From Brachyhypopomus gauderio (taxonomy: Eukaryota > Chordata > Actinopteri > Gymnotiformes > Hypopomidae): a stretch of 64,000 bases of DNA. Positions 13,901 to 29,800 of the stretch are shown here, one piece after another. Under the pieces are notes generated by a model. It was not told the origin of the DNA. It saw only the letters and a program-made list of their open reading frames with translations, and made no database searches. The stretch lies in assembly GCF_052324685.1 (NCBI RefSeq), contig NC_135222.1:7107414-7171413 (forward strand). The letters are read 5' to 3'. A program made the position numbers and the translations under genes. Position 1 is the stretch's first letter; the number at the start of each line of letters is the position of its first letter.

Positions 13901-14180
13901 ATATGCCACAATCATGAAAGTTACCCCCTATAAGGATGGGTTTGTAGCCATCTCTCAGGATGGGTCTTATATTAAGGAGGGTTTCCGTTGTCCTGACAGT
14001 CCGTCACCGGAGTACAACCCACTCCGGAATTTCAGGGCACGTTACCGTGTAACTTCACGTGAGAAGATCCTTGAGCGACCCCACTCCTACCTCAGAGGGG
14101 TGCAGGATTATAATCCAGCACAGTTTAACTTTGTAAACATATTCAAGACAAAACAGTCCAATACGTGTGTTCTACTATGA
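5047..14180 (+). CDS. nwd1: NACHT and WD repeat domain-containing protein 1
   Basis: A STAND-type NTPase. Exons: 5047-5164, 5435-5520, 5812-5928, 6040-6394, 6486-7752, 7857-8060, 8227-8386, 8478-8595, 8678-8842, 9242-9439, 9629-9751, 9847-10049, 10225-10485, 10589-10679, 11006-11154, 12227-12500, 12742-13295, 13494-13599, 13876-14180. All junctions keep frame, giving about 1,617 residues (human about 1,560). The N-terminus (VRMFISSTFSD, then EVVDFRWGL) is the DUF4062-like domain of the NWD1/TEP1/NPHP3 group. The NACHT domain has Walker A GPPGMGKT near residue 396 and Walker B LLLIMDGLD near 490. The winged-helix part includes GLSEAELRDVLSL. The C-terminal half is WD40 blades (SGSRDKTIKVWD-type words in several exons). 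It ends in CVLL, a CAAX-like box. The ATG at 5047 is the first in frame. Two introns appear to use GC donors. Intron 15 holds a hAT element. Confidence 0.93.
10751..10943. repeat. Purine-only microsatellite (GGGA/GGAA then GAGA)
   Basis: About 185 bases of pure purine: GGGAAGGA-type units, then GGGAGA, then (GA)n. A short alternating GC tract follows. It lies in nwd1 intron 14, which runs from 10680 to 11005, and so occupies most of that short intron. It creates long spurious Ser/Leu/Pro and Arg/Glu/Gly reading frames on both strands. Confidence 0.97.
11206..12066 (+). mobile_element. hAT-type DNA transposon, internally deleted, with 8-bp TSD
   Basis: This 861-bp insertion lies in nwd1 intron 15. 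An exact 8-bp duplication, ATACCAAC, flanks it at 11198-11205 and 12067-12074. The termini are inverted: CAGTGTTGCGAATAACG on the left and CAGTGTTGGGAACGTTAC on the right read from the other strand. Both subterminal regions are full of GTAAC/GTTAC words. Inside, an ATG at 11565 opens a 25-codon frame (MASQEQAEEKFAFSRWRYKH), which may be the first residues of a lost BED-type hAT transposase. No further transposase domain is visible, so it could only move with a helper. Confidence 0.85.
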
Positions 14181-14572
14181 GAAATATGTGCACTGTGTTT
14201 TTATATATAGTTAACCATTGTGGTAGTTAGACAGAATGCTTTATGAAAAAAGATTTAAGTAGACTGTAAACATATGATGTAAACAATAGAACACAAATGT
14301 ATTTATTCACATTGAGGATGTCAACATTTTGGAAAAGGCTCATTCACAGGAATTGAAAGACCATGTAATAGATTTGGTAAAGTTTGTGATTTTTGAATTT
14401 TTTGTTTTGCTTCCTTGAATCACAAACTTTTTAAAGAATCTATTCCACAAACAGTAAATGTCCCATTACATTCACATTTTAACAAGCTTTATATGTGTAA
14501 GTGATAAATTTGTTGGACATGGAACATCAAAGGGCTTTCTCCATCAGGGTTTAGGACCTTCAGGAGATCCGG
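14181..14572. other. Convergent 3' ends of nwd1 and the tetraspanin
   Basis: The stop codons of the two genes face each other 392 bp apart. An AATAAA on the minus strand (plus-strand TTTATT at 14302-14307) lies about 270 nt past the tetraspanin stop and could serve it. The first plus-strand AATAAA after nwd1 that I notice is near 14775, inside a tetraspanin intron, so the transcripts may overlap. Confidence 0.45.
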
Positions 14573-16930
14573 TCACCTCTGGGTTGCAGAACGTTTCGTT
14601 TGGCCACCTGCTTTCTTCATCTTCTCTTGCACTGTTTGAATTTGACCAATCTGAGCAGCTGCCAGTGTGATCATACATATCTGAGAGAAAATGGAGTTAA
14701 AGAGTTTGTGAAATGTATATTACGGTTATTTTACAGTGTCACATTTTATTGATGGATGGTTGTATACATTAAAAAAATAAATTACTATATGATTTCGGAT
14801 TAGAATAATTCTATGTAGCATGATTATTATCTGATCATTAAGTGAAGATCAGTTTTAAACTGATTCAATAATAGTCTTTTAACTCTCCATATGGATAAAT
14901 AAATAATTCTATTAAGAAGTCTTGTATGGTAAATTTAAAAGGAAATGAGATTCTGTATAATCTGATGTGATCTGTTAGCTGTTGCTCCCATGGTGTATAT
15001 ATGGATGTGCACAAGTCACTGCAAGGTGCGTGTTTCCACTGGCAATGTCGTGCTTTAAGATGCCATGTAGCTAAGCTGATCTTTAGGTCACATGCATATT
15101 TATTCCCCATGTGTAAATGTGTTTGAGTCTAGCTTTACTAGAAAACAATTTATGAAACAAATCATAGTATATTATTTTATGAACTTCCAGAGAATATTGC
15201 TGAACAAAAATGTAAGTACAGCGAGACTCACCTCCAGGCAGAGTAAACTGGTGCTGAATCCTCCCAACAGCAGAAGGTTCTGTTCCCCCCACAGAACTAT
15301 CTTATCCAAGCAGCCGTGGGTGTAAATTTGTTTTTTAATTGAGGATTCTTCCTTCCTCTGACTCTCGTAGCCACACATGGAATTGAACACAGTCTGAAAA
15401 CAAAACCAGTCCACAGCAACAGTCTTAAAATCACATGAAGGAACATTTCTGGAAAAAACTTTTTGGCCTTTGGGAGGTTTTTGTAGATCGATAGAAAATA
15501 TTTAACAAATAGCCAAATAGGTTAGTTTAAATGCTTTCTGTAGGCTATAGAATATAAATGTAGAGATAAGCTGGTCACCATATGAAACACTTGCTTCCTG
15601 GTAGATAGCAGAAAAGGAATGTTTATTTTACCTCATCTCTTATTTTACCTCTTTCTTTTTTACTATGAAATCATTAAATGTAAAAACGTGTTGTGAATAT
15701 GTTGCTACTGACAGGTTAGGTGTTACTGGGTTAGAACCTTTAATCTTTGGGTCTGACCTCATTTAGTTGTCGTACACAGCAAGAGAAAGGTACTCCACAA
15801 GCCTCCAGACTGGGGTTATTTTCAGAGCAGTTAAAATATGCGTTCTGAGACCAGTCTGTGTAGTAATCCACTCCACAACACAAGAACTGCAGATGACGAA
15901 CAGGGATTCATGAGCAATGTTAGAAAAATGTAATGGCAGTTAATTTTTTATTAAATTCATCTCCACATTCTGAAATGTAGCCTTGCTTATATGTCTAAAA
16001 TACCTTTTTCTGAACAAAGTCGATTACATTTTCTAGGTCCATATCTTCTCTATACAGGACAACGGCTTTCTTCATAAACAGTTCTGTCCTCTCTAACACC
16101 TAGAACAGGATGAGACATCCTCATTAATGGGTGAAATGTAAGTCAGTTCATTTTACAGCAATTTGTTTGCTTCCCATGTGAACAGTAGACTGTCACTAAC
16201 ACGTACCATGTCCGAGAAGAGAAAACCCAGAACAGCAGCCGTGATTTGCAGCAGGAAGATGACCAATAAAATACCCAAAAACTGAAAACATCAACAGAAG
16301 TTGTATTTGCTGCACATGAATAAACAATACGTGATCGGAAATCACCACATATTCTATCTTCAATACCAAACCGATCTTACAGCCGTGATTTAAAACGCCG
16401 TTTCTTATCAACTTCGCAATAGTAGCATTTCTCACCGTTTTCAGCAGTACTGATCCATCACGCAGAGCTCCAAAACACCCCAGAAATGTGATTACAAACA
16501 TAAGGGATCCAACGGTGAGCACCAGGAGAGCTGGATCGGTGGTCAGAGTATCCACCACATCTGAGAAACATGACGATATTTACTGTTAACCGGCAGATAT
16601 GATGAATTATAACACATGTAAGCACGGTCGAGGAGCGGTTTGTACTGAGGGACTGTACCGTTCTCCTTCGCAACTTTCGCATAAACGCCAACACATATCA
16701 GAACACCACTTGCCACCTTAAAAAACAATTTTTGAATTCAAATTAATATATAGCTAACATGACGCATTGAAATATTGTAAGATAACACCGCTAAACTACT
16801 AAAACCATGTTTTAACGTCACATGTGTTTCGTACTTTAAATAAATGAATACACCACATTTTGATGCGACTTACCCAGAATATGTAACAGCATACAAACAG
16901 AGTGTACTTAATGGCTCTATAGGTTTTCAT
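14573..16930 (-). CDS. Tetraspanin, TspanC8-type (Tspan10/15/33-like)
   Basis: A four-pass membrane scaffold protein. Eight coding exons on the minus strand: 16930-16874, 16716-16659, 16560-16436, 16281-16207, 16099-16004, 15886-15758, 15393-15232 and 14680-14573, giving 269 residues. TM1 spans YTLFVCCYIFW plus VASGVLICVGVYA. TM2 contains VLTVGSLMFVITFLGCFGAL, TM3 ILLVIFLLQITAAVLGFLF and TM4 LLCLEICMITLAAA. The large loop has the CCG motif (LCCGVDYYTDWSQ), an N-glycosylation site in YFNCSENNP, ACGVPFSCC, MCGY and HGCLDK. That makes eight cysteines, the TspanC8 hallmark. Known TspanC8 members bind ADAM10 and direct its trafficking; that role is inferred here. The tail is short and basic. I cannot decide which paralogue it is. 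All introns are GT-AG and all frames fit. Confidence 0.88.
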
Positions 16931-17769
16931 TACTGATATTTTCTTTTATCTGTATTGTAAAATAAAGTAAGAAAGAAAACGATTTCTAAGCTTGACATGA
17001 CCCATTCGGTTCCTTTCCTGTTCCTTATTTCTTTTCTTTCTTTCTTTTTTGGTGAAGGCATGCTACAGCTTGTTAGTAATGTATTCAAAAAATCTGTCTG
17101 ACAGTGTAGTCTCGGTTGTAATGTGGGATACAGTGTATATATTTTATATAACTCAAACAGAGGATTATATCACACAGCATACGTTTTTTAATTTCATTTT
17201 AATTAAGCCTTCTGTCGTGTTAAAACACAGCGAACTGAACCACGGCGGTAGTTTTGCATTGTACAGTCCTTTACTGAAACACCTTATTAGTTTGTGACAG
17301 GGGGGTTGTCTCCGCTATCAAAGGTGTTGCTCTTATTCCCTACTGGACAAAGTCTGTCAGACTCCAGCTTCAAAATAGATCATGGATGCTTGTTTAATTG
17401 TGATCGGTATTACGATTCAATTTATGTTCGCTCACTGGCACTGGCACATAGTGTGATTAATAACTTGGGAAAATGAAAAAGTTTCATAATAAAAATCTTA
17501 GTCATTATTCTTAAATGAATGCAAAAACGAGTTCTCTTTTTCACCAGTCATGACAGGTGATCCTTCTCTCTCTCGTATACAATATGGAGCATCAGAACAG
17601 TAAAGCGGATTGACTGAATAAAGTCGCTCCTTGTTATGTCAGCGAAACTACCTGTGCATTAGGTGCAGCTTAAACGCCACAGGTGTTTGCATTTATGCCT
17701 ATGTGTTGTTCATTCCTCAGTCTATACATGCAAAATCCCTTAATGGGAAATATATTGCCAGGTTACTTC
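16931..17769. promoter_or_regulatory. Divergent intergenic region between tetraspanin and reep6
   Basis: The tetraspanin and reep6 are transcribed away from each other from this 0.8-kb gap, so their promoters must lie in or near it. I see no long ORF, no repeat and no obvious CpG island or TATA box. Two upstream in-frame ATGs for reep6 fall at its right edge. Confidence 0.4.
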
Positions 17770-21569
<3,800 letters not shown>

Positions 21570-22192
21570 AATGGAAATCATACCTTAATCACCAGGACAT
21601 CAGCATTCAGGAGAAAACAAGCCTGTGCAATAGCCAATCAGGAACCTACATTAAGACTCATGGCAATTATGTGTGCCAGTGCAGATTCCATGTCAGGTTT
21701 GCACAGTTTAATCCTGTATTATTTAAATAAGTGTCCTCATATGTGACGGTACGGAGGGCCCCCTGCCGGTTGCCCCCGTCTACAACGGCAGTTGTCTTGT
21801 TGTTGCGTTGCGTTCATCCCTCAGGTGGGCGGGACCTATGATGGTCATTTGTTTGTCTATATATGTCTTGTCTTTGTAGCGGTTGACTGCTGGTTATTAT
21901 ATCTTTAATTCAGATCGTGTCAGATGTTTTGCCATTTGTGGATCGTCAGCAAGACACCATTGATTTCCAGTTAATGGTGATTAACCTCTACTGTGTGTTA
22001 TGATATAGAGATTCTAAAAACGCAACACAACTGTCAATAATAATCTGCAACAATAACTACCTCACCAGAATGAACATCCAAGCACAAGATCTGCTCCCCA
22101 GAACCATAACATGACTACCATAATCACTACAAATGCACCCTCCCCCTCTTCTCTTGTTTACCTATACTTCCCTATTTCTTTACGTTACACTA
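21570..22192. other. reep6 3' flank
   Basis: Probably reep6 3' UTR and intergenic sequence. An AATAAA near 22303 (plus strand) is one candidate polyadenylation signal. A GC-richer patch at about 21745-21850 may be an old repeat, but I cannot name it. No coding exon is supported. Confidence 0.4.
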
Positions 22193-22549
22193 TTATTTTA
22201 GTTTGTTAATCTGATTTTCTTTCTTGTGTTTTGTTGATACGATCCTCTCCTGTAAACCATTATTATTATCATTGTATGGACAATTGATATCGCAGTCAAT
22301 CAATAAATCAATGAAATTGCAGTATTCATTCAGAGAGTTGGGGGAGCAGCAGCATGTTTCTAATAAAGTGGTAGATTTCTGTGTTGGCTTACAGTCATGA
22401 TAGTACTCCGGTTCAATATAAGCTTTGTTCTTAAGACATGATTCCCCACATACATTCTTGTGCTGTGAGGATGCTTTTTTTCTAATGACATATGGGGTGA
22501 ATAAAAATATTTGAAACAGAATAAACATATTAAACATATTTCTGCTCAT
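22193..22549 (-). CDS. Unrecognised Cys-rich small ORF, possibly secreted
   Basis: A 118-codon single-exon frame on the minus strand that I do not recognise. The N-terminus has a hydrophobic stretch (MFILFQIFLFTPYVI) followed by KK, like a signal peptide or anchor. The middle holds nine cysteines (VCGESC, HDC, TCCCSP, EYC, IDC, INC). The C-terminus is Asn- and Lys-rich. A full CRE palindrome lies about 75 bp upstream at 22623-22630, and a TATAATT-like word lies near 22600. A ten-codon upstream ORF precedes the ATG. It could equally be chance, or one exon of a spliced gene. No paralogue or splice evidence supports it here. Confidence 0.25.
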   Translation of the reverse strand: MSRNMFNMFILFQIFLFTPYVIRKKASSQHKNVCGESCLKNKAYIEPEYYHDCKPTQKSTTLLETCCCSPNSLNEYCNFIDLLIDCDINCPYNDNNNGLQERIVSTKHKKENQINKLK

Positions 22550-22622
22550 TTGTGTCGTACAAATCTATGTTTATGCATACACCGTTTATGAAAAATTATA
22601 CAAGACATCGTTGTATTAGCTG

Positions 22623-22630
22623 TGACGTCA
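22623..22630. promoter_or_regulatory. Consensus CRE palindrome
   Basis: TGACGTCA is the full palindromic cAMP response element bound by CREB/ATF factors. It lies between the Cys-rich minus-strand ORF and c19orf25, about 590 bp upstream of the c19orf25 ATG. Function is inferred only from the motif. Confidence 0.4.
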
Positions 22631-23747
<1,117 letters not shown>

Positions 23748-26700
23748 ACGTCTGTTATGTGCAGTTGGGACACTCACTGAATGAAAAAGCCACGTTGAGG
23801 AGTTACTTTGAAGTCTTGAATCTACTGAAATGGCCAATACCACAGATACAGCGGTACTGTCATGCGATGGCACATCAAAAAGGCCTCAACTATTTTGGAA
23901 GCACCAGCTTTGCTTTACTCTACCATGACTCTGTACTTAAGTGCTCTTTTTATAGCAGTTAGCAAATTTATCGAATATATCTTGAAATTTATCACAGACC
24001 CAGGGCCATTTTATTTAGCTTTCCAAGACATGAACTGTTTTGTTTTCTCAGTTTTGAGATGTTTGGATGGGAATGAATATCTAAGTTAATGATTTTGAAA
24101 AGGTTGTCAGGGAAATCAAAATATTTCCAATCATTGGAAGGTATTTCCAATCAAGGTGCTAAGGTAAAGAGCCAAGCCATCAAAACATTTCACTACCAGT
24201 TAGTTGAAGAGCTCGGTAGAACTACTGCAACAATCCAAAATCTTTGACAGGAATTGAAACACTGTATCTTATTATTGCCTTAATATGTGATTGGACATGT
24301 AAAATTGTTATTTTTTTGTTATTGTGTTTGATTCATGATACATAAACACTAGATTGCTGATTTTGCATCAGCAGAAAACATCAAATCCACCCTCTTGTCT
24401 ATCTGTAATGGACAAGTCTTTGATTTTGAATCATGATGTTGCTGTTCCACTGTGGCATTTCTTCACCCCAAACATTGTACGAGTTAATAGTAATTCATCT
24501 GGAAATAAATATTCAGTCAACAGTAAGTCATTTAAAGTGCCCGTTATTAATTTCCTTTGGCATTGTGCTGGTAATAACTTGGCATGCTATGATTCGGGGT
24601 ACACTAGTTAATGGCTTTAGATTTTTTATTTTTTATTTGTATTTAATTGGTTCATGCATAGTATATAGATGATTCAGAGTATGTATGCAAGGTCAGTTAA
24701 ACAGTGCCTAATCTGTTAAACGAGTCTTAAAATCAAATCCATACACAGGCTTTGTGAGAACATTTATTATGGAAATCAACTCTTGGCCATCACTAATAAT
24801 ACTGTTGGTGACAAACACATTCAGAGTTTTGCATTTGGCAAATGGTTCTTAACATTTCCATGTACAAGTATGCTGGCCTATAGATTTGAGCATTTTTCCT
24901 CAAAGAATATAAGTACACCAGTAATTTTCGTCCTGCTGCTAACTAGTGAAATGCAACAACACTTCAAATAAGACATTTTCACTCATGGACCTGTACAGTT
25001 TCTGTATCTCACCAGCTAATGAGAAATAAAGGGATTTTTATTACGTCATTAAAGATTTTTCATAATGACACTGATTTTAAAACATTTCTGTTGACATGAG
25101 TATATTTACATGTCCCACACAAAACACTGTGCATGTCATTTTTATTAGCCACTGAAGTTCACGTGTTTGTTTGAAATGTTCTGTTGTAGAAATAACTGAT
25201 AATTGGGGCTTTAAATATATGTGGTTCACTCTGTGTGGGCCAACAATGATCAAGTCTCCACACCATACCTTCAAGATATGCATTTCAGTTTATAGAGGTC
25301 ACACACACACTGTATATTTGTTTGATTGTTATTAATTTCTCAATCAAGCAGGTATAAAATAGCTACACAAAGATTTTTAAACTACTGCACTTAACCATTT
25401 GCTAAATAATAAAGGATGTTATATCGTATAACTAGGACAAGAGTGGGTTTACCTGTTGCTATTCTGGTATCATCTGCTTGTGCAATGGTGGTCTGCCTTT
25501 GATTGACACAGCATTAGTGGTACTGCAGCATCGCAATGTGCTGATTAAACAGATACTTGTCGAGAAGATCGGGGGGCTTAGTTCCTCTTGAATAATCCAG
25601 AGATTTTCACCTCATTGTTGTTCTTCATGACTTAAAGCATACCTGATCATACACAAAATTACATTACCGAAGCTTTTCATATGCAGAAATATGTTAAACC
25701 AGCTAAGTGTACTACTTACAGTTGCCAAACAGTTAACAAGTATATTTTTTATTCAACAGAATAGAGATGTATGTGTTTTTTCCTCATTGCTTTCTCCAGT
25801 TTTATTATACCTCGGAGGAAAAGATTACTCAACATCAATAACGCACAGGTGTGCAAACAAGGTGAATATAGCACAGTGGTATGCAAATCAAGACCTCAAA
25901 TCCAAATCCGGTCCTGTATTTTGTAATCACTAGTAGTTGATCAAATGATTAATGAAGCTTGTTGCTCACTTTGTAGTCACATTTGACTCATAGGATGGAA
26001 ATTCTGTAGGACCTGGACCTTGAGGAATTTGATTTGAATACCTGAGATATACAGCATGCTATCAGTAGTGGTACTAGGAGCGGTTTTTGCTTACTGGGAA
26101 GCATTAGAGAGTATTTATCTGCAAATATGTACAGTATCACTAAATGCCAACAAGAATTACATTATGTTTTTGATGTGGTGATTTTAGCTGCTGTACCACA
26201 AATATATTTACCTGCAACAATAAAATGTGAAGGCTACGAGCTTCCAAAATCAGTGTTTGTGTGGCATAACGGCATACAAGGAATACCGTGCACAATGCAT
26301 ACATTTGTGGTTTTTTCTCTTTTTCACTGTAACAGTCTTATCACGTTTTTGGTGGTAAATGTTTCAAAATGTATAATAAACAAGTCTCTAATCTTGGGTG
26401 ATTTGCATATTGATTTACAGGAATGGAGAATTATATGTGGTCATCCATTGTGGTCCATAAGCAACAGTATGTGTGACATTTTGTATGTTCAAGTGTTCAA
26501 TGTTCAACAAAAATACCAATGGTTCATGTGTGAAACTGTACAAAAATATAAAAAGAAAAAGTGATCATTTCACTTGTATGGTAAGTTCCATATAATAGCT
26601 TATGTTCATTGAGAAACTACAGTTCATGCTTGTTTTTCTACATCCAATGTCCAGTGATAGAAAGCTGATAAAGACAGTGTTTGTCAGATAAATAATTTTT

Positions 26701-26818
26701 GATGCAACCGGCAAGCACAAGACTGAGCATCCGAGGTAAAGAGATGAATGTTGCTCACTAAACCACCTGAGTTTTTACAGCATCAGAAACAAAGTCAAGC
26801 TTGTAAAAAAATGAGAGT
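23748..26818. other. 3' flanks of c19orf25 (+) and apc2 (-)
   Basis: A 3-kb AT-rich gap between two convergent genes. It probably holds both 3' UTRs. Candidate polyadenylation words: plus-strand AATAAA near 24504 and 25024; minus-strand AATAAA (TTTATT on the plus strand) near 25748, 25134 and 24634. I cannot tell which are used. The longest ORF (26127-26564, plus) lacks any recognisable domain. No mobile element is clear. Confidence 0.5.
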
Positions 26819-29800
26819 TTAGGCTTCAAGTTTTTCACCAACCTTCTCAGGTGTAGTTGGTGCTTGACTCTGTGTTTCTGGAGAGCAACAGGCCATAGGG
26901 CTAGGAACATAGTTGAATGGCGTGACTCTAACAGCTTTGCTAGGAGAGCTCTGACGAAAGTGAGCTCTGGGAACACTAGAAATGCTCTCCATAGATTGAA
27001 AGGTTGAGGTGGAAGCTGTGCTGTAGTTTTTGAGGGATCCATCGGAATCTCCGTCTTGAAGGGTATTTCCCGAAGACTTGCTGATTTTTCTGAGAAGAGC
27101 AAGCTTTGTGGCCTCCTCTGAAATCATAGTACCATTATCATTTGTAGGGGAGGTACTTGAGTTGGTCTTATTGGTTGAGACATCTTCAGTTTGAACTGTT
27201 GCATCACTTGTTTTGCGTGATATTAGTGTAATTGTTGGTAGTTTTCCTGGTAGTCGTGGAGGCATTGGCTTTTGTCCTTCTGGAGAAGGCATCAGAGGCA
27301 GCGCAGTAGGTGGAAGCGTACTCTTTAAAATCTGAGGGACATCTTCATCACGAATCCTTCTCCATGTGACTTTATTATTGTTTCGTGATCCACCTCTGTT
27401 CTGCCTCTGCTTTGTGTCCCTCTCACTCTTAGCCCGCCCACTTGAGTCTGAAGATGACGAACGCAGGGAAGAGCGGCTAGTGACACGGCTTAAGATATTT
27501 ATACTGGGAGAAGAAGAGTATCTTTTGAATGTATCTTCTCTCTTATCCCTTTGCTTTGGCTCAGGAACATTTTTCTGAGGCACTCGTGAAGGACTTTCTG
27601 AACTTGTTCTTCTGGCCGGACGCTTCACTGTGAGATTCCTGTCACTGGAGTTTGCCCTTGATAGTACCGTACTCTGTTTAACGATGCCTTGTTGTTGTCC
27701 ATTCCTTGGCCCTTGAGCTCCCTGCACTCTTCTTGGATCTTGTACTGCTGGCTTTAGTTCCTGGCAACGAGAGGAACACAGAAAAACTGCAGATGCTCCT
27801 GGACATGTTCTTCTTGGAGATGCATGCTTAGATGTAGGAACAGAGCGTGAGGAAGAAACATTTTGTCTTGAGAGGTTTGAAGATTCCTTGATGAAAGTCA
27901 GCTGTCTCAGGAATCCATTGCGATCTGATTCACCATTGCGTGACTGAGCAGATGTCATGCGAACTAAATCTACTCGATTAGATGGTAGGATTCTTTTCCC
28001 TGAAAACTGACTATGTTGTCTGTTGATAGTAGGTTGGTTTGTCACTAAGGGTGAAATTGCTCTTGATGGATTCTGCATGAACGGTATTCTCACAGGGGAT
28101 TTTTGTGTTTTGTCATTTGGAGATCTTGGGTTTTGATTGGTAGTGGAATTATTTCCTTTCTTCTCTGGTGGACTGTTTGGAGCTGAAGATGCCATTTTCT
28201 GACCTTGCTTCATTATTTGAGTTGGGGAGGTTAGCTTTTTCTGAGGCTGCGTGGAAGGGGTTGAACTTTGAGATGATCCTGATGATGAGCTCTTGGGAAT
28301 CCTGGCAGGAGGAGTTGAGCTTCTCTTGGGCAGTGATAGCTGAGTAGAGTCACTACAGCGCCCTAGTCTATGAAGACTTCTGGACCGGTGTTGAGCCAAA
28401 TTTGGATTTTTGGGGGCATCTGTTTTGGGGTTTACTTTCATAGGTGGTGGTCTTTGTGAGAGTGTTGTCTCTTTTTTGGGCATATATATCACTGTTCTAC
28501 CTCTGAAAACTACAGGCAAGTTTGGAACTGGTTTACGTGGGGCAAAATCAAGTGGCTTATTAGACTTCTTGTTGTCTTTGATAACTTTCTTCTTGTCGTT
28601 CATGTCATTTTTGGGGGTAAAGCTTGATCCAGACATGAATGAAAGAACAGACTCTGATTCTGATGATGGTTCTTGGGACTTTGAAGCTTGCAACTTTGTG
28701 ATTATTGTGTTAGCTCCTTCCTGTATTGCCCGCCATTCAACACTGTTGAGATCTGAATCTTTATCAGATGCCATATCATCACTGTCCAAATAATTTTCGT
28801 GACCCCAGTCCTCATTTTCTTTTTGAGGAGTTGTTTTCTGTTTTTGTTTTTTCTCTCCTTTTCTTTTTCTGGAGACTTGTTTTTTCTTTTGCTTTGGCAT
28901 AGCAGATGTTATGCATTTTAACAAAAGATCATCCTCAGAGTCCATACTGACTGAACTTGGTGAACTGTTATCTTCAAATTGATTTGGGATGTTCTGGGAT
29001 TTTGGACATTGAACTAGGTTGGACATCAAATTTTGTTTATTTCTGTACCATACACACTGTGATTTCCCCTGATGTTCCTCAAAATCAGCATCACTTAAGG
29101 AGCTGAGAGATGAGCTGAGGGAGTAACATGGGGGTGCTTCTTCCATAATTAGATTTTGCTTGATTCTGTGAAATCCATTTCTTTGGAAATTGTCAACACG
29201 GCCTTTTGTGTTAGCATAGTGGAGCCCCATATTAATTTTACATGAATCGTTCAAATGTTTCTGACGATTCCTTGCCACCATTCCATCTTCATTATTCTTG
29301 TCATTATCATAGAAGCAGTAAATTGCATCATCCGTGGGCACTGGATGACAGAGGGACTGAAAAGCAGTGTTGTCCTGTGCATTACTCCTGGAATATGCCT
29401 TTTGATTTTGATATCCTTCTGTGCTTTGCTTTCTGGTTGGCAGTTCTAAATGAGGCATGCTCTGTGATAGGTTCTGTCCCTGCTTTTGCATTTGACAAAC
29501 TGGGGATTGGCTTTGGACTCTTTGCTGGGTCATTTTTGCTGCCATCTCCTTAGTTTGTATGAGCAACCTCTGAGTAGGTGTCATCTGTTTGATTGTTTTG
29601 TTCATTTGGTTTGTTATGTCAGACTGGCATGGCATTTTACTTGATTTGTGGAAGCGAGAAAAAAGGCGTAGTTCTTCAATTCTCTTTGCCTCTATATCAA
29701 TAAGCTTCTGTGTCTCTTTGTTGCGGGAACGCCAGTCCCTTGACCCTTTTACCTTGACAGGGTATTGAAGTGTCTCGTCACTTAATGAAGTTGTGCTCGA

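Noticed and set aside
25830-26045. Possible SINE-like or other dispersed repeat
   Set aside because: No tRNA-type A/B boxes or tail could be identified by eye.
26127-26564. 145-codon plus-strand ORF
   Set aside because: It lies in the shared 3' flank of apc2 and c19orf25, has no recognisable domain and ends in a lysine run from an A-rich stretch.
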